Assembly (NCBI RefSeq): GCF_028657195.3
Contig: NZ_JANCPR020000064.1
Location: forward strand, 1 to 46,304
DNA: 46,304 nt
Origin: Streptomyces iconiensis
GTDB taxonomy: Bacteria > Actinomycetota > Actinomycetes > Streptomycetales > Streptomycetaceae
Direction of reading: 5' to 3'
Both the position numbers and the translations under genes were made by a program. Of this stretch, positions 1 to 8,290 are shown in pieces. The notes beneath the pieces were generated by a model that did not search any database, had not been told where the DNA came from, and saw only the letters and a list, made by a program, of their open reading frames with translations. Each line of letters opens with the position of its first letter. Positions within the stretch are counted from its first letter, which is position 1.

Positions 1-60
1 GGTCGGGGTATCAACATATCTGGCGTTGACTTTTGGCACGCTGTTGAGTTCTCAAAGAAC
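1..60 (-). promoter_or_regulatory. rRNA operon leader (antitermination/processing box)
   Basis: Read on the minus strand this stretch starts with GTTCTTTGAGAACTCAACAG followed by CGTGCC, the leader box found ahead of actinobacterial 16S genes and linked in the family to antitermination and RNase III processing. Transcription runs leftward, so the 16S gene should start just beyond the left edge. No rRNA sequence itself is visible here. Confidence 0.85.
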
Positions 61-138
61 GGACGCTTCCTTTGGATTCCCTTCCGGGTTTCCTCCGGGC
101 CGTTTTGAAAGGACCGGGGCCCTTTCGGTGTGTCTCCG

Positions 139-168
139 ACTCTACCAGATCTTTTCCGGTCCGTTTCC
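139..168 (-). promoter_or_regulatory. Candidate rrn promoter (proximal)
   Basis: On the minus strand a good -10 hexamer, TAGAGT (144-139), lies 18 bases downstream of GGAAAC (168-163), a poor -35. This resembles the promoter-proximal rrn promoter whose -10 matches consensus but whose -35 does not. A start near 132 would give a long leader running to the left edge. Confidence 0.5.
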
Positions 169-225
169 GGGTCGTTTCCGATTCTGATTTCCCCTGTCGG
201 CGGGGTGCCTTCCGGCGTGTTCACT

Positions 226-255
226 ACTTTAGAGGTTTTCCCCGCCAGGCTCCAA
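226..255 (-). promoter_or_regulatory. Candidate rrn promoter (upstream)
   Basis: On the minus strand TTGGAG (255-250) and TAAAGT (231-226) are separated by 18 bases. This fits a HrdB-type vegetative promoter firing leftward into the rRNA leader. Tandem promoters are usual for Streptomyces rrn operons. The rest of the 1-402 region is leader with no gene; GC is lower here than in the neighbouring genes. Confidence 0.6.
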
Positions 256-402
256 ATCGAGCTTTCGCAAGGGAATTTCGGCGTGCCGAAAGCGACCCCG
301 GTTAGGGGGAAGTCTTAGGTAGTGATTGTCCGCTTCGGGGGCGTTATCGCCGGACTCTCTGAGCCGTAGCAAGCCGTCCCGTTTCAAGCGGCTCGACCTA
401 CG

Positions 403-1098
403 TTAGGTGGCGGCCTTACCCGCGTCAAGTCCTGTCCTGCGCCGCCTCGGCTGGTGTGGCCGGTATGGACTCACGGTGGGGTCGTCGGTCAGCCAGAAGC
501 GCCAGGGCTGGTGGGCGCCTTCGCCGCCGACGCCGGTGCGGGGGCCGCTCTGTATGACTCCGGGGTGACCGGGCTCACCTGCGAGAACGCTGAGGGGTGC
601 GCTGCTGTCGTGGGTGCACAGGTCGGTGCCGTTGAGTTCCCGGTCGACTGCCAGGGCTGTGGCGAGGCGTGCCGGGCCCTTGGCCAGTTCTGCGTCCTTG
701 CGGGCCTTGGGACGGCGTTCCCGCGCCAGTTCCACGCCCTCGGTGATCTCGCCGGCGCGGAGCAGCACTCCGCTCGCGTAACCCTCGGGACCGCAGACGA
801 GGTTCAGGCTCCACCACATGCCGTAGATGAAGTAGACGTACGCGTGGCCGGGGGGACCGAACATCGACGCGTTGCGTGCGGTCTTGCCTCGGTAGGCATG
901 TGAGCCAGGGTCTGCCTCTCCCGCGTACGCCTCCACCTCGGTGATGCGCAACTGGATGCGGGCTTCCGGCGTCGTGCGTACCAGGACGCGCCCGACGAGG
1001 TCGGGGGCTACGTCCAGAACTGGACGGTCGAAGAAGGAGCGTGGCAGCGGCTCAAGGCCGTCGGCATGGCTCCGCGAACGGTCTCGGCCTGCGATCAT
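403..1098 (-). CDS. DNA-3-methyladenine glycosylase (AAG/MPG family)
   Basis: Predicted 231-residue base-excision repair glycosylase that removes alkylated purines such as 3-methyladenine and hypoxanthine. The protein shows the family's core: an EVEAY segment holding the presumed catalytic Glu, then a SHAYRGKT stretch, and the YVYFIYGMWWSLN strand-helix region. Length is near the family's roughly 200 residues, with a basic C-terminal tail. The ATG at 1098 is chosen because upstream in-frame codons have no family similarity and would cross the Spo0M-like gene. It is divergent from that gene, with only 52 bases between starts, and is transcribed toward the rrn promoters. Its ribosome-binding site is weak. 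Confidence 0.88.
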   Translation of the reverse strand: MIAGRDRSRSHADGLEPLPRSFFDRPVLDVAPDLVGRVLVRTTPEARIQLRITEVEAYAGEADPGSHAYRGKTARNASMFGPPGHAYVYFIYGMWWSLNLVCGPEGYASGVLLRAGEITEGVELARERRPKARKDAELAKGPARLATALAVDRELNGTDLCTHDSSAPLSVLAGEPGHPGVIQSGPRTGVGGEGAHQPWRFWLTDDPTVSPYRPHQPRRRRTGLDAGKAAT

Positions 1099-1150
1099 GC
1101 CGTCCGAGCGTAACAAGAACGCTGTGCGTTCCCAGATGGGGAGGAATCTG

Positions 1151-1933
1151 ATGGGGTTCAAGAAGATGTTCGCGAGCGTCGGCGTCGGGGGTGCCTCGGT
1201 CGACACCGTGCTGCACGAGCCGCACGCGGTTCCTGGCGGTGTTGTCCAGGGTGAGGTGCGTATCGAGGGTGGCTCGGTGGCGCAGCAGATCCAGTCGGTG
1301 TCCGTCGGTCTGCAGGCGCGGGTCGAGGTGGAGACCAGCGACGGGGAGATGAAGCAGAACATCGAGTTCGGCAGGCAGCGGCTCGGTGGGGCCTTCGAGC
1401 TGGAGGCGGGGGCCACGCATGTGGTGCCGTTCGGGCTTGAGGTTCCGTGGGAGACGCCGATCACTTCTGTGCTGGGGCAGTCGCTGGCGGGGATGAGCAT
1501 CGGCATGACGACGGAGCTGGCCATCGCCCGCGCGGTGGACTCGTCCGACCTGGACCCGGTGGACATCCATCCGCTGCCCGCACAGCAGGCGATCCTCGAT
1601 GCCTTCGGCGCACTGGGCTTCCGCTTCAAGTCGGCCGACATGGAGAAGGGGCACATCAGGAACACCCGGCAGCAGCTCCCCTTCTACCAGGAGATCGAGT
1701 TCCACGCTCCGCAGCAGTACCGCGGGCTGAACCAGGTCGAGCTGTCGTTCGTGGCGGACTCGCGGGGGATGGACGTGGTGCTGGAGATGGACAAGAAGCC
1801 CGGGCTGTTCACGGAGGGGAGCGATTCGTTCCGCGCCTTCCCTGTGGAGTTCGACAGCTTCCAGCAGACGGACTGGACGGCGTACATCAATCAGTGGCTG
1901 TCCGAGGTGGGCGGGAAGCGCAACTGGTTCTGA
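1151..1933 (+). CDS. Spo0M/SpoOM-like sporulation-control protein
   Basis: 260-residue soluble protein of the Spo0M family (arrestin-like fold), which in Bacillus influences sporulation and cytokinesis; its role in actinomycetes is less clear. It starts with MGFKKMFASVGVGGASVDTV, then alternating beta-rich segments, a PWETP motif near residue 100 and a C-terminal region ending DWTAYINQWL. The ATG at 1151 is preceded by a strong GGGGAGGAA site at 1139-1147. An open frame continues upstream, but that part overlaps the glycosylase gene and is not family-like. It ends 7 bases before the convergent barstar-like gene. Confidence 0.85.
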   Translation: MGFKKMFASVGVGGASVDTVLHEPHAVPGGVVQGEVRIEGGSVAQQIQSVSVGLQARVEVETSDGEMKQNIEFGRQRLGGAFELEAGATHVVPFGLEVPWETPITSVLGQSLAGMSIGMTTELAIARAVDSSDLDPVDIHPLPAQQAILDAFGALGFRFKSADMEKGHIRNTRQQLPFYQEIEFHAPQQYRGLNQVELSFVADSRGMDVVLEMDKKPGLFTEGSDSFRAFPVEFDSFQQTDWTAYINQWLSEVGGKRNWF

Positions 1934-1939
1934 GGACGC

Positions 1940-2371
1940 TCAGCCGAGGAGGACCGTGAGCGGGGTCTCTCGCACGGCCCAGAAGCCGACCGCGGCGGTG
2001 AAGACCTCAGCCGCCGCGGCGGCGTCCTTCGGATCGGTCTCCTCGAAGCTCGACCAGCTCGTGGCGAGGAAGAGGTAGCCGCGGGTCTCGCCCCACCAGG
2101 AGAGATCGGTGAGGAGGTCGGCGAGGGCGTCCCAGTTGCGGCCGAAGTAGTCGGGGAGTTCGAGCCCCGCCGCACAACGCTCCATGAACTCGGCCTTGTT
2201 GGTGGCCCCCGCCAGATCCACCACCGCGTCGACCCAGCCGGCGGCTTCCGCCTGCATCAGGGCGTCGGGCCCCACGGAGGGAAGGCGGTAGACGCCGGGG
2301 GGCACCGAGCCGTCGAAGAGTCCAGGAAGGTCTTCCTGGGGCAGTTCGGGCAGTTCCACGGGGCTGGTCAT
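1940..2371 (-). CDS. Barstar-like ribonuclease inhibitor
   Basis: 143-residue acidic protein with the barstar fold signature: a helix rich in D/A followed by a LPDYFGRNWDALADLLTDL-type core (about residues 80-100), where barstar packs against barnase. The tail contains WAVRETPLTVLLG. Barstar family members bind and block small secreted or intracellular ribonucleases. No barnase/RNase Sa gene is visible nearby, so the partner must lie elsewhere or the protein has another role. The start at 2371 (MTSPVELPEL) is preferred because upstream residues are low-complexity; longer forms from 2467 or 2428 are possible. It is convergent with the Spo0M-like gene. Confidence 0.8.
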   Translation of the reverse strand: MTSPVELPELPQEDLPGLFDGSVPPGVYRLPSVGPDALMQAEAAGWVDAVVDLAGATNKAEFMERCAAGLELPDYFGRNWDALADLLTDLSWWGETRGYLFLATSWSSFEETDPKDAAAAAEVFTAAVGFWAVRETPLTVLLG

Positions 2372-2540
2372 GGTCGCACCACCGCTTCGGAGTCTCGTCG
2401 TGGTCAGGGGCGAACGGGTCGCGGGCATGGGGCTGGGCTGTACTGCGTGTGCCGTCGCACCCGCCATGGTGACAAAGACAGGCAGTCGGGATCGTTAGGC
2501 TGGCCGTTTCAGGCGATTCGCGTGACGAGGAGGATCCGAC

Positions 2541-3080
2541 GTGACGGACCAGCAACGGCGCCCGCTCCCCCATGACTTCCACCCCCCGGTGCCGTCGATT
2601 CGCGTGACGAGCGACGACCTGGCGGACGGCGGCCATCTGGGTTCCGCACAGGTGTACGCGGAAGGCAACACCTCACCGCATCTGCGCTGGGAGGGCTACC
2701 CCCCGGAGACGAAGAGCTTCGCGGTGACCTGCTTCGACCCCGACGCTCCTACGGGCAGCGGTTTCTGGCACTGGTCCGTCTTCGACATCCCGGTCTCGGT
2801 GACCGAGCTGCCCACGGGTGCGGGTACCGGGGACATGAAGGGTCTGCCCGCCGGGGCCGTACATGTACGGAACGACTTCGGGACGCGGGACTTCGGTGGC
2901 GCGGCGCCGCCGCCGGGAGACGGTCCGCACCGCTACGTGTTCACGGTGTACGCGGTGGGTGAGGAGAAGCTCGGGGCCGACGCGGACGCCTCGCCGGCCG
3001 TCGTGGGATTCAACCTGCGCTTCAAGACCGTCGGGCGTGGGGCGCTCATCGGCGAGTACGGGATCCCGGCCGAGGGCTGA
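2541..3080 (+). CDS. YbhB/YbcL family PEBP-like protein
   Basis: 179-residue phosphatidylethanolamine-binding-protein family member, homologous to bacterial YbhB/YbcL and eukaryotic RKIP; biochemical role in bacteria is largely unknown. Visible hallmarks are the anion-pocket motif DPDAP followed by GFWHWSVFDIP (about residues 68-88) and the later GPHRYVF strand (about 145). It starts with GTG at 2541 behind a GAGGAGGA site at 2526-2533. No signal peptide is seen, so it is probably cytoplasmic. It is divergent from the barstar-like gene and followed by a strong hairpin. Confidence 0.88.
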   Translation: MTDQQRRPLPHDFHPPVPSIRVTSDDLADGGHLGSAQVYAEGNTSPHLRWEGYPPETKSFAVTCFDPDAPTGSGFWHWSVFDIPVSVTELPTGAGTGDMKGLPAGAVHVRNDFGTRDFGGAAPPPGDGPHRYVFTVYAVGEEKLGADADASPAVVGFNLRFKTVGRGALIGEYGIPAEG

Positions 3081-3096
3081 GTCACAGTATTTCCGT

Positions 3097-3121
3097 TGCG
3101 CCGCGCCCTGTGCGCGGCGCA
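3097..3121 (+). terminator. Hairpin terminator after the PEBP gene
   Basis: Ten-base perfect stem (3097-3106 with 3112-3121) and a 5-base loop CCTGT, 16 bases past the PEBP stop. No U-tract follows, which is common for Streptomyces terminators. Confidence 0.65.
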
Positions 3122-3252
3122 CTGTGTTCCACGGGCAGTCGATACCGCGACGCGGCACATCACCGCGGCGGGGGCGCGCTGACACCTGGTGTCTGCCGCC
3201 CGCCGGAGTCCGGCCGGGGGCTGGATGACCGCGTCGGCTGCCCTTCTTCACC

Positions 3253-3325
3253 CTCAGCGCTCCTCTCTCGGCGCTCCACCTTCAGCGATTCCCTCTCGGT
3301 GCTCCCTTCTCAGCGCTCCTCTCTC
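3253..3325. repeat. Direct repeat in the 3081-3501 intergenic space
   Basis: CTCAGCGCTCCTCTCTC occurs twice, exactly, at 3253-3269 and 3309-3325, with degenerate copies between (TTCAGCGATTCCCTCTC, CTCGGTGCTCCC). The remaining 420-base space holds the terminator above and the upstream region of the HNH gene; no further gene is supported. Confidence 0.7.
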
Positions 3326-3501
3326 AGCGCTTCCTGTCGATGCTTTGCCGCCACGTGTTCCACTTGATGAGTGGTTCTGTTCGGGGAGCCGTGTCCTCCT
3401 GTACAGCGTAGGGAAATTGCGTTGTCGGCCTGGGGGGACAGGGGCACAGTTGGTGCCACCCCGGGCGCGGGCGCGTGCGGGCGATCCGGGAGGTGGTGGG
3501 G

Positions 3502-4011
3502 ATGCGGGACACCCTGGTCCTGAACGCGAGCTTCGAGCCGCTGTCGACGGTGTCGCTGCGGCGTGCGGTCGTCCTCGTGCTGCGGGAGAAGGCCGTCGTG
3601 GAACAGTCGCACCCGGGTCTGCGGGTGCGCGCGGCGAACGTGGAGCTTCCGGTGCCGCAGGTGATCAGGCTGTGCAGGTACGTCAGGGTGCCGTTCCGAC
3701 AACGGGCGCCGTGGTCGCGACGCGGCGTCCTGATCAGGGACCGGCACCGGTGCGCGTACTGCGGGCGCCGGGCGACCACGGTTGACCACATCGTTCCCCG
3801 GTCGCGCGGCGGCGAGGACACCTGGCTGAACACGGTGGCTGCCTGCTCGGCCGACAATCACAGGAAGGCCGACCGTACGCCCGTACAGGCGGGCATGCGG
3901 CTGCTCTCCAAGCCGTTCGAGCCGACTCCCGGTGACGCGCTGGTGCTGGCGCTGGGGATGAGGGACGGCGAGTCGCTGCCCGAGTGGCTACCGATGCCGG
4001 CCTCGGCCTGA
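3502..4011 (+). CDS. HNH endonuclease
   Basis: 169-residue HNH nuclease of the type common in Streptomyces chromosomes. N-terminal MRDTLVLNASFEPL and VRLCRYVRVPF precede a zinc/HNH module: CAYCGRRATTVDHIVPRSRG (the DH pair is the metal/general-base element), then NTVAAC and NHRKADRTP. The family includes restriction-like and phage terminase-associated nucleases, but this conserved chromosomal form has no assigned function. The start at 3502 follows a GGGAGGTGGTGGGG site; an upstream ATG at 3475 lacks one. It stands alone, ending 36 bases before a convergent permease gene. Confidence 0.85.
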   Translation: MRDTLVLNASFEPLSTVSLRRAVVLVLREKAVVEQSHPGLRVRAANVELPVPQVIRLCRYVRVPFRQRAPWSRRGVLIRDRHRCAYCGRRATTVDHIVPRSRGGEDTWLNTVAACSADNHRKADRTPVQAGMRLLSKPFEPTPGDALVLALGMRDGESLPEWLPMPASA

Positions 4012-4047
4012 CCGGCCGTCACCGGACCTGGACGGGAGCGGGCGGCG

Positions 4048-4815
4048 TCAGCGCAGGAGCAGCTGGACGATCGCGGCGGCTCCGACGACAACGATCACGG
4101 CTCGCAGTACTCCGGGGGCCAGCTTGCGTCCGACACGGGCGCCGAGCTGGCCCCCGAGCGCTGATCCGACGGCGATCAGCAGGACCGCCGTCCAGTCGAA
4201 CTCGGCGACGAAGAGGAAGAAGACGGCCGCCGTGCCGTTGACGACGGCGCCGAGGACGTTCTTGACGGCGTTGATGCGCTGCAGGTCGTCGTGGATGAGG
4301 AGCCCCATGAGGGCCAGGTAGATGACGCCCTGTGCGGCGCCGAAGTAGCCGCCGTAGACGCTGGCGACCAGCATGCCGCCCTGGAGGGGCAGGCCCCCGT
4401 GGGGGTGGGCCGTGCTCCCGTTGCGCTCGCGGCGGCGCTGGACGGCGCGGGAGAGGTACGGCTGGAGGATGACGAGGACCAGCGCGAGGGCGATCAGCAG
4501 CGGGACGATCATGTCGAAGGCGCTGGACGGCAGGGTGATGAGCAGGATCGCTCCGGCGAGCGCGCCCAGGAAGGCCGCCGCGCCGAGGCGGAGGACACGG
4601 CGGCCCTGGCCCCTGAGTTCTCTGCGGTAGCCGATGGCGCCGCTGACCGAACCGGGCACGATGCCAAGGGAGTTGGAGACGTTGGCCGTGACGGGCGGGA
4701 GGCCGGTCGCCAGGAGCACGGGGAAGGTGATCAGGGTTCCCGAACCGACGACGGTGTTGATGCCGCCGGCGCCGATACCAGCGGCGAAAACGGCCAGTGC
4801 CTCCCATACGGTCAC
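4048..4815 (-). CDS. TauE/SafE-family membrane permease
   Basis: 255-residue polytopic protein of the TauE/SafE (sulfite exporter-like) family, thought to export sulfur or organic anions. About eight hydrophobic segments are visible; the first carries the family's GGINTVVGSGTLITFPVLL repeat motif, mirrored in the second half by ASVYGGYFGAAQGVIYLAL. The start is GTG at 4815 with a GAGGGG site upstream. It is last in a leftward series behind the ABC ATPase, NfeD and SPFH genes, about 110 bases after the SPFH stop, and could be separately transcribed. The substrate cannot be told. Confidence 0.85.
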   Translation of the reverse strand: MTVWEALAVFAAGIGAGGINTVVGSGTLITFPVLLATGLPPVTANVSNSLGIVPGSVSGAIGYRRELRGQGRRVLRLGAAAFLGALAGAILLITLPSSAFDMIVPLLIALALVLVILQPYLSRAVQRRRERNGSTAHPHGGLPLQGGMLVASVYGGYFGAAQGVIYLALMGLLIHDDLQRINAVKNVLGAVVNGTAAVFFLFVAEFDWTAVLLIAVGSALGGQLGARVGRKLAPGVLRAVIVVVGAAAIVQLLLR

Positions 4816-4925
4816 GCGAAACCCCTCGGGCGCTCGGTGTCAGTGGCACCGATCATGCCCGAGGGGCGGGGTTCGTGCGCGGGTGCGTCCGCTCTGTGGG
4901 ACCTGTGTGCGAGCGGGCGCCGGTG

Positions 4926-5924
4926 TCAGGTGTCGAGCGGGGGCTGCTCGCGCGGGGGCTTGCTGATGCCGGGGACGCTGGGAGTCCCGGCGCCGCCGCC
5001 CCTGCTGCTACCGCCACCCCGGCCGCCGCCGCCACCGCTGCCGCCGCTGTCGGGGCGGAAGTTGTCGAGCGCGCCGCCGAGGCCCTTGAAGGCGTCGCCG
5101 ATCTCGCTGGGGATGATCCAGAGCTTGTTGGCGTCGCCCTCGGCGATCTTCGGCAGCATCTGGAGGTACTGGTAGGACAGCAGCTTCTGGTCCGGGTCAC
5201 CTGCGTGGATGGACTCGAAGACCGTACGGATCGCCTGGGCCTCACCTTCGGCGCGCAGCGCTGCGGAGCGCGACTCACCTTCGGCCCTGAGGATGGCGGA
5301 CTGCTTCTCACCCTCGGCGGTGAGGATCTGCGACTGGCGTACACCTTCGGCCTGGAGGATCGCGGCGCGCTTGTCGCGGTCGGCGCGCATCTGCTTCTCC
5401 ATCGAGTCCTGGATGGAGGTGGGCGGCTCGATGGCCTTCAGCTCGACGCGGTTGACGCGGATGCCCCACTTGCCGGTGGCCTCGTCGAGGACTCCGCGGA
5501 GCGCGGCGTTGATCTCCTCGCGGGAGGTCAGGGTCCGCTCCAGGTCCATGCCGCCGATGATGTTGCGGAGCGTGGTGACGGTGAGCTGTTCGATCGCCTG
5601 GATGTAACTGGCGACCTCATAGGTCGCCGCACGGGCGTCGGTCACCTGGTAGTAGATGACGGTGTCGATGTTCACGACCAGGTTGTCCTGGGTGATCACC
5701 GGCTGCGGGGGGAAGGGGACGACCTGTTCACGCAGGTCGACGCGGTTGCGCACCGTGTCGATGAACGGGACGACGATGTTCAGGCCGGCGTTGAGCGTGC
5801 GCGTATAGCGTCCGAATCGCTCGACGATCGCGGCACTCGCCTGCGGGATGACCTGGATCGTCTTGATGAGTGCGATGAAGACAAGCACCACCAGGATGAT
5901 CAGGACGATGATGATGGCGTCCAT
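4926..5924 (-). CDS. SPFH/band-7 (stomatin-like) membrane protein
   Basis: 332-residue SPFH protein: one N-terminal membrane helix (residues 2-22), an SPFH domain (about 25-190) with VVPFIDTVRNRVDLREQ and YYQVTDARAATYEV, then a long charged coiled coil made of repeated AEGE units (AILQAEG, ILTAEGEKQ, ILRAEGE), and a Gly/Ser-rich flexible C-terminal tail. Such proteins oligomerise in membranes and organise microdomains. ATG 5924 is preferred over 5930 because the AGGGGG site is 7 bases from 5924 but only 1 from 5930. It follows the NfeD gene, the classic SPFH-NfeD partnership. Confidence 0.9.
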   Translation of the reverse strand: MDAIIIVLIILVVLVFIALIKTIQVIPQASAAIVERFGRYTRTLNAGLNIVVPFIDTVRNRVDLREQVVPFPPQPVITQDNLVVNIDTVIYYQVTDARAATYEVASYIQAIEQLTVTTLRNIIGGMDLERTLTSREEINAALRGVLDEATGKWGIRVNRVELKAIEPPTSIQDSMEKQMRADRDKRAAILQAEGVRQSQILTAEGEKQSAILRAEGESRSAALRAEGEAQAIRTVFESIHAGDPDQKLLSYQYLQMLPKIAEGDANKLWIIPSEIGDAFKGLGGALDNFRPDSGGSGGGGGRGGGSSRGGGAGTPSVPGISKPPREQPPLDT

Positions 5925-6011
5925 CGCCATGCCCCCTGCACTGTTTTAACTGCGCTGTTTTCAGAAGTCGTTGCGTCAAGAACTGCTGCTCGTGCGGTTG
6001 CTCACAGCCCA

Positions 6012-6434
6012 TCACATCACGACGGCAGTGGCTCCGTCGATCTCCACAACATCGACCTGGCTGCCCGGCTCATAGCTTTCGCCCGAATCCAGCGAGCGTG
6101 CGGACCACACCTCGCCCGCCAGCTTGATCCGGCCCCCCTGGCCGTCCACCTTCTCCAGCACGAGGGCCTGACGGCCCTTGAGTGCGTCAACTCCGCTGGC
6201 CATCTCGGGCCGTTCGGTACGCATACGGCGTGCCACGGGCCGGACGACCAGGATCAGTGCGGTGGAGACGATCGCGAAGACGACGACTTGCGTCACCGGT
6301 CCTCCACCGAGCCCGGCGGCGATGGCAGCCGCGACGCCGCCCACCGCCAGCATGCCGAACTCGGGCATGGCAGTGACGACAAGCGGGATTCCCAGCGCTG
6401 CGGCGGCTACCAGCCACCAGACCCATGCATCCAC
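6012..6434 (-). CDS. NfeD-family membrane protein
   Basis: 140 residues. N-terminal two to three membrane segments (WVWWLVAAAALGIPLVV; GGVAAAIAAGLGG; VVVFAIVSTALILVV) are followed by an OB-fold NfeD-C domain (about residues 75-138) with GRQALVLEKVDGQGGRIKLAGEVWSAR. NfeD proteins pair with SPFH proteins, here the next gene 88 bases downstream, and are thought to help assemble or process membrane microdomains. The short protease-less form is seen. The start is GTG at 6434; a nearby ATG at 6442 is in another frame. It lies 21 bases after the ABC ATPase gene. Confidence 0.88.
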   Translation of the reverse strand: MDAWVWWLVAAAALGIPLVVTAMPEFGMLAVGGVAAAIAAGLGGGPVTQVVVFAIVSTALILVVRPVARRMRTERPEMASGVDALKGRQALVLEKVDGQGGRIKLAGEVWSARSLDSGESYEPGSQVDVVEIDGATAVVM

Positions 6435-6455
6435 ACGCCCATGGTAGGCGCGCGA

Positions 6456-7247
6456 TCAGCTCAACGGCAGGCCCTGTGCCGTCCAGCGGCCGGCGTTCTC
6501 CTCCACGACCAGCGGAAGCCCGAAGCACAGGGACAGATTGCGGGAGGTCAGCTCGGTCTCGATCGGCCCGGCAGCGAGCACGCGTCCCTGCCGCAACATG
6601 AGCACGTGCGTGAAACCGGGTGCGATCTCCTCGACATGGTGGGTGACCATCAGCATCGAGGGAGCGTACGAGTCACGCGCGAGCCGTCCGAGGCGGCGTA
6701 CGAGGTCCTCGCGCCCGCCGAGGTCCAGCCCCGCCGCCGGCTCGTCGAGCAGCAGCAGCTCGGGATCGGTCATCATCGCGCGGGCGATCATGGTGCGCTT
6801 GCGCTCGCCCTCGGAGAGCGTGCCGAACTTCCTGTCGAGGTAGTCGGACATGCCGAGGCGGTCGAGGAAGGCGAGCGCGCGCTGCTCGTCCACCTTCTCG
6901 TAGCTCTCCTGCCAGTGCGCCGTCATGCCGTAGGCGGCGGTGAGCACGGTCTCCAGTACGGTCTGCCGGCGGGGGAGCTTGTCCGCCATGGCGACGCTGG
7001 CCATGCCGACGCGGGGCCGCAGTTCGAAGACGTCGACGGCGCCGAGCCGTTCGCCGAGGATCGTCGCGGTGCCGGAGGTCGGGAAGAGGTAGCTGGAGGC
7101 CATGTTGAGCAGGGTGGTCTTGCCCGCACCGTTGGGGCCGAGGATGACCCAGCGCTCACCCTCCTTGACCGACCAGGAGACATCGTCCACCAGAGCACGT
7201 CCGTCGCGGACCACGGATACGTCCACCAGCTCCAGTACTTCGCTCAT
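6456..7247 (-). CDS. ABC transporter ATP-binding protein
   Basis: 263-residue stand-alone ABC ATPase. Walker A GPNGAGKTT (about residues 36-44), signature LSEGERKR, Walker B LLLLDEPAAGLD and the switch histidine in MLMVTHHVEEI are all present. No membrane partner is encoded beside it. The sequence resembles the YlmA/ModF-like group of soluble ABC proteins, whose function is poorly defined. The start at 7247 has AGGAGA 10 bases upstream; the longer form from 7295 has none. It leads the leftward run into NfeD and SPFH and is divergent from the hypothetical gene at 7353. Confidence 0.88.
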   Translation of the reverse strand: MSEVLELVDVSVVRDGRALVDDVSWSVKEGERWVILGPNGAGKTTLLNMASSYLFPTSGTATILGERLGAVDVFELRPRVGMASVAMADKLPRRQTVLETVLTAAYGMTAHWQESYEKVDEQRALAFLDRLGMSDYLDRKFGTLSEGERKRTMIARAMMTDPELLLLDEPAAGLDLGGREDLVRRLGRLARDSYAPSMLMVTHHVEEIAPGFTHVLMLRQGRVLAAGPIETELTSRNLSLCFGLPLVVEENAGRWTAQGLPLS

Positions 7248-7352
7248 GAGCGCGTTGTCTCCTATTGCAGTCGCGTTGTCTGTGCCTGTGGGCACATTCC
7301 CCAGGGAAAACCTACGCCACCGGGTACGAAGCTCGTTCTCTAGGCTTGGTTC

Positions 7353-8192
7353 ATGCTCATGGAACCTCGCTCAGGCCGGTTGGCCGCCTGGGGAAACGCG
7401 TTGCTCGCAGGGCTCGTCTCACCTGATGAGGCGGCCGAACGGATCACTGGGGAGGACTCCAGGCACCGGGTCGTGGCGCCCGGCTCCGGGGAGGACCCCG
7501 AGGGTCTGACCCTGGCCCTGGGGCGGCTGCGGACGCGGGGAGCCAGGAGCCTGCGGGTCGCGCTCCCGGTCGCCGGGCACCCGCTGGGGCTGAGCGGTCC
7601 CCCGGAGTTCAACGTGCGCGCCGTGGACGCGGGAGAGGCCGTGCTGGTGCACGGGGCCGCGCTCGGTCTGGTGCCGGTGGTACGGGAGTCGGGGCCGCCC
7701 GGCGGCGAGGCCGACCCCGAGGACGTGCACACGGAGGTGTTGTGGGAGTGCCTGCCGGTGCGGGAGGCACCGCCGGCCGATGTGCCCTCGCTGGGTGAGG
7801 CCGAGCGGGAGCTGGCCGAGGCGATGCGGGAGGCGACGGAGGTGCTGACGCGGCTGGACGTCGCGGGCTCGGGGCCTGTCGCCGACGCGGCGCTGGAGGC
7901 GTACAAGGCACGGATGGAGGCGGGGCGCAGACTGCTGGCGCCGGGCTATCCACCGCGTGCCGTGCGGGTGCTGGAGCTGGCGCAGCGGGTGGCGGCCCTG
8001 GTCTCGATCGCGCAGGACGACCGGGGCGACGGGCGTGCGCACGGGGGTGCCGTGAGCGCGTCGGAGATGCTGGCGCGTGCGGAGGCGCTGCGGCCTGTGG
8101 AGCGTACGGCGCGGCGGGCGCAGGTGGCGGCGTACAACGCGTACGCGGAGGAGTTGGAGCGGCGGCGGGAGGGCGGCGCTTCCCTGGGTTAG
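7353..8192 (+). CDS. Conserved actinobacterial hypothetical protein
   Basis: 279 residues, no recognised domain. It looks like a soluble protein in two parts: an N-terminal beta-rich region (to about 125, with SLRVALPVAGHPLGL and EAVLVHGAALGLVPV) and an Ala/Glu/Arg-rich helical C-terminal half from about 150. Conserved N-terminal MEPRSGRLAAWGNALLAG suggests that the start is 7353 or 7359. A TAGGCT hexamer at 7341-7346, only six bases upstream, would allow a leaderless transcript. It ends at a double hairpin shared with the convergent chaplin gene. Function unknown. Confidence 0.7.
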   Translation: MLMEPRSGRLAAWGNALLAGLVSPDEAAERITGEDSRHRVVAPGSGEDPEGLTLALGRLRTRGARSLRVALPVAGHPLGLSGPPEFNVRAVDAGEAVLVHGAALGLVPVVRESGPPGGEADPEDVHTEVLWECLPVREAPPADVPSLGEAERELAEAMREATEVLTRLDVAGSGPVADAALEAYKARMEAGRRLLAPGYPPRAVRVLELAQRVAALVSIAQDDRGDGRAHGGAVSASEMLARAEALRPVERTARRAQVAAYNAYAEELERRREGGASLG

Positions 8193-8199
8193 CGAGAGG

Positions 8200-8266
8200 G
8201 CCGGGCCTCCTGGGGCCCGGCCGCCGGGAAGCAGCGGGACCCGCGGACCGTGTGGTCCGCGGGTCC
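8200..8266. terminator. Double bidirectional terminator
   Basis: Two perfect hairpins lie in tandem between convergent genes: an 8-bp stem (8200-8207 with 8214-8221, loop TCCTGG) and a 13-bp stem (8237-8249 with 8254-8266, loop GTGT). Both can act on either strand, so they probably stop the hypothetical gene and the chaplin gene. Confidence 0.8.
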
Positions 8267-8290
8267 GTTGTCCGGCTGCCGGGCCTGAAC

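Noticed and set aside
1..402. Small open frames in the rrn leader (72-305, 130-318)
   Set aside because: They lie in the promoter and leader region on the opposite strand and have no codon bias or ribosome site.
4797..7343. 848-codon open frame on the plus strand antisense to the TauE, SPFH, NfeD and ABC genes
   Set aside because: It is a high-GC shadow frame: all four minus-strand genes have clear family motifs, and this translation shows none.
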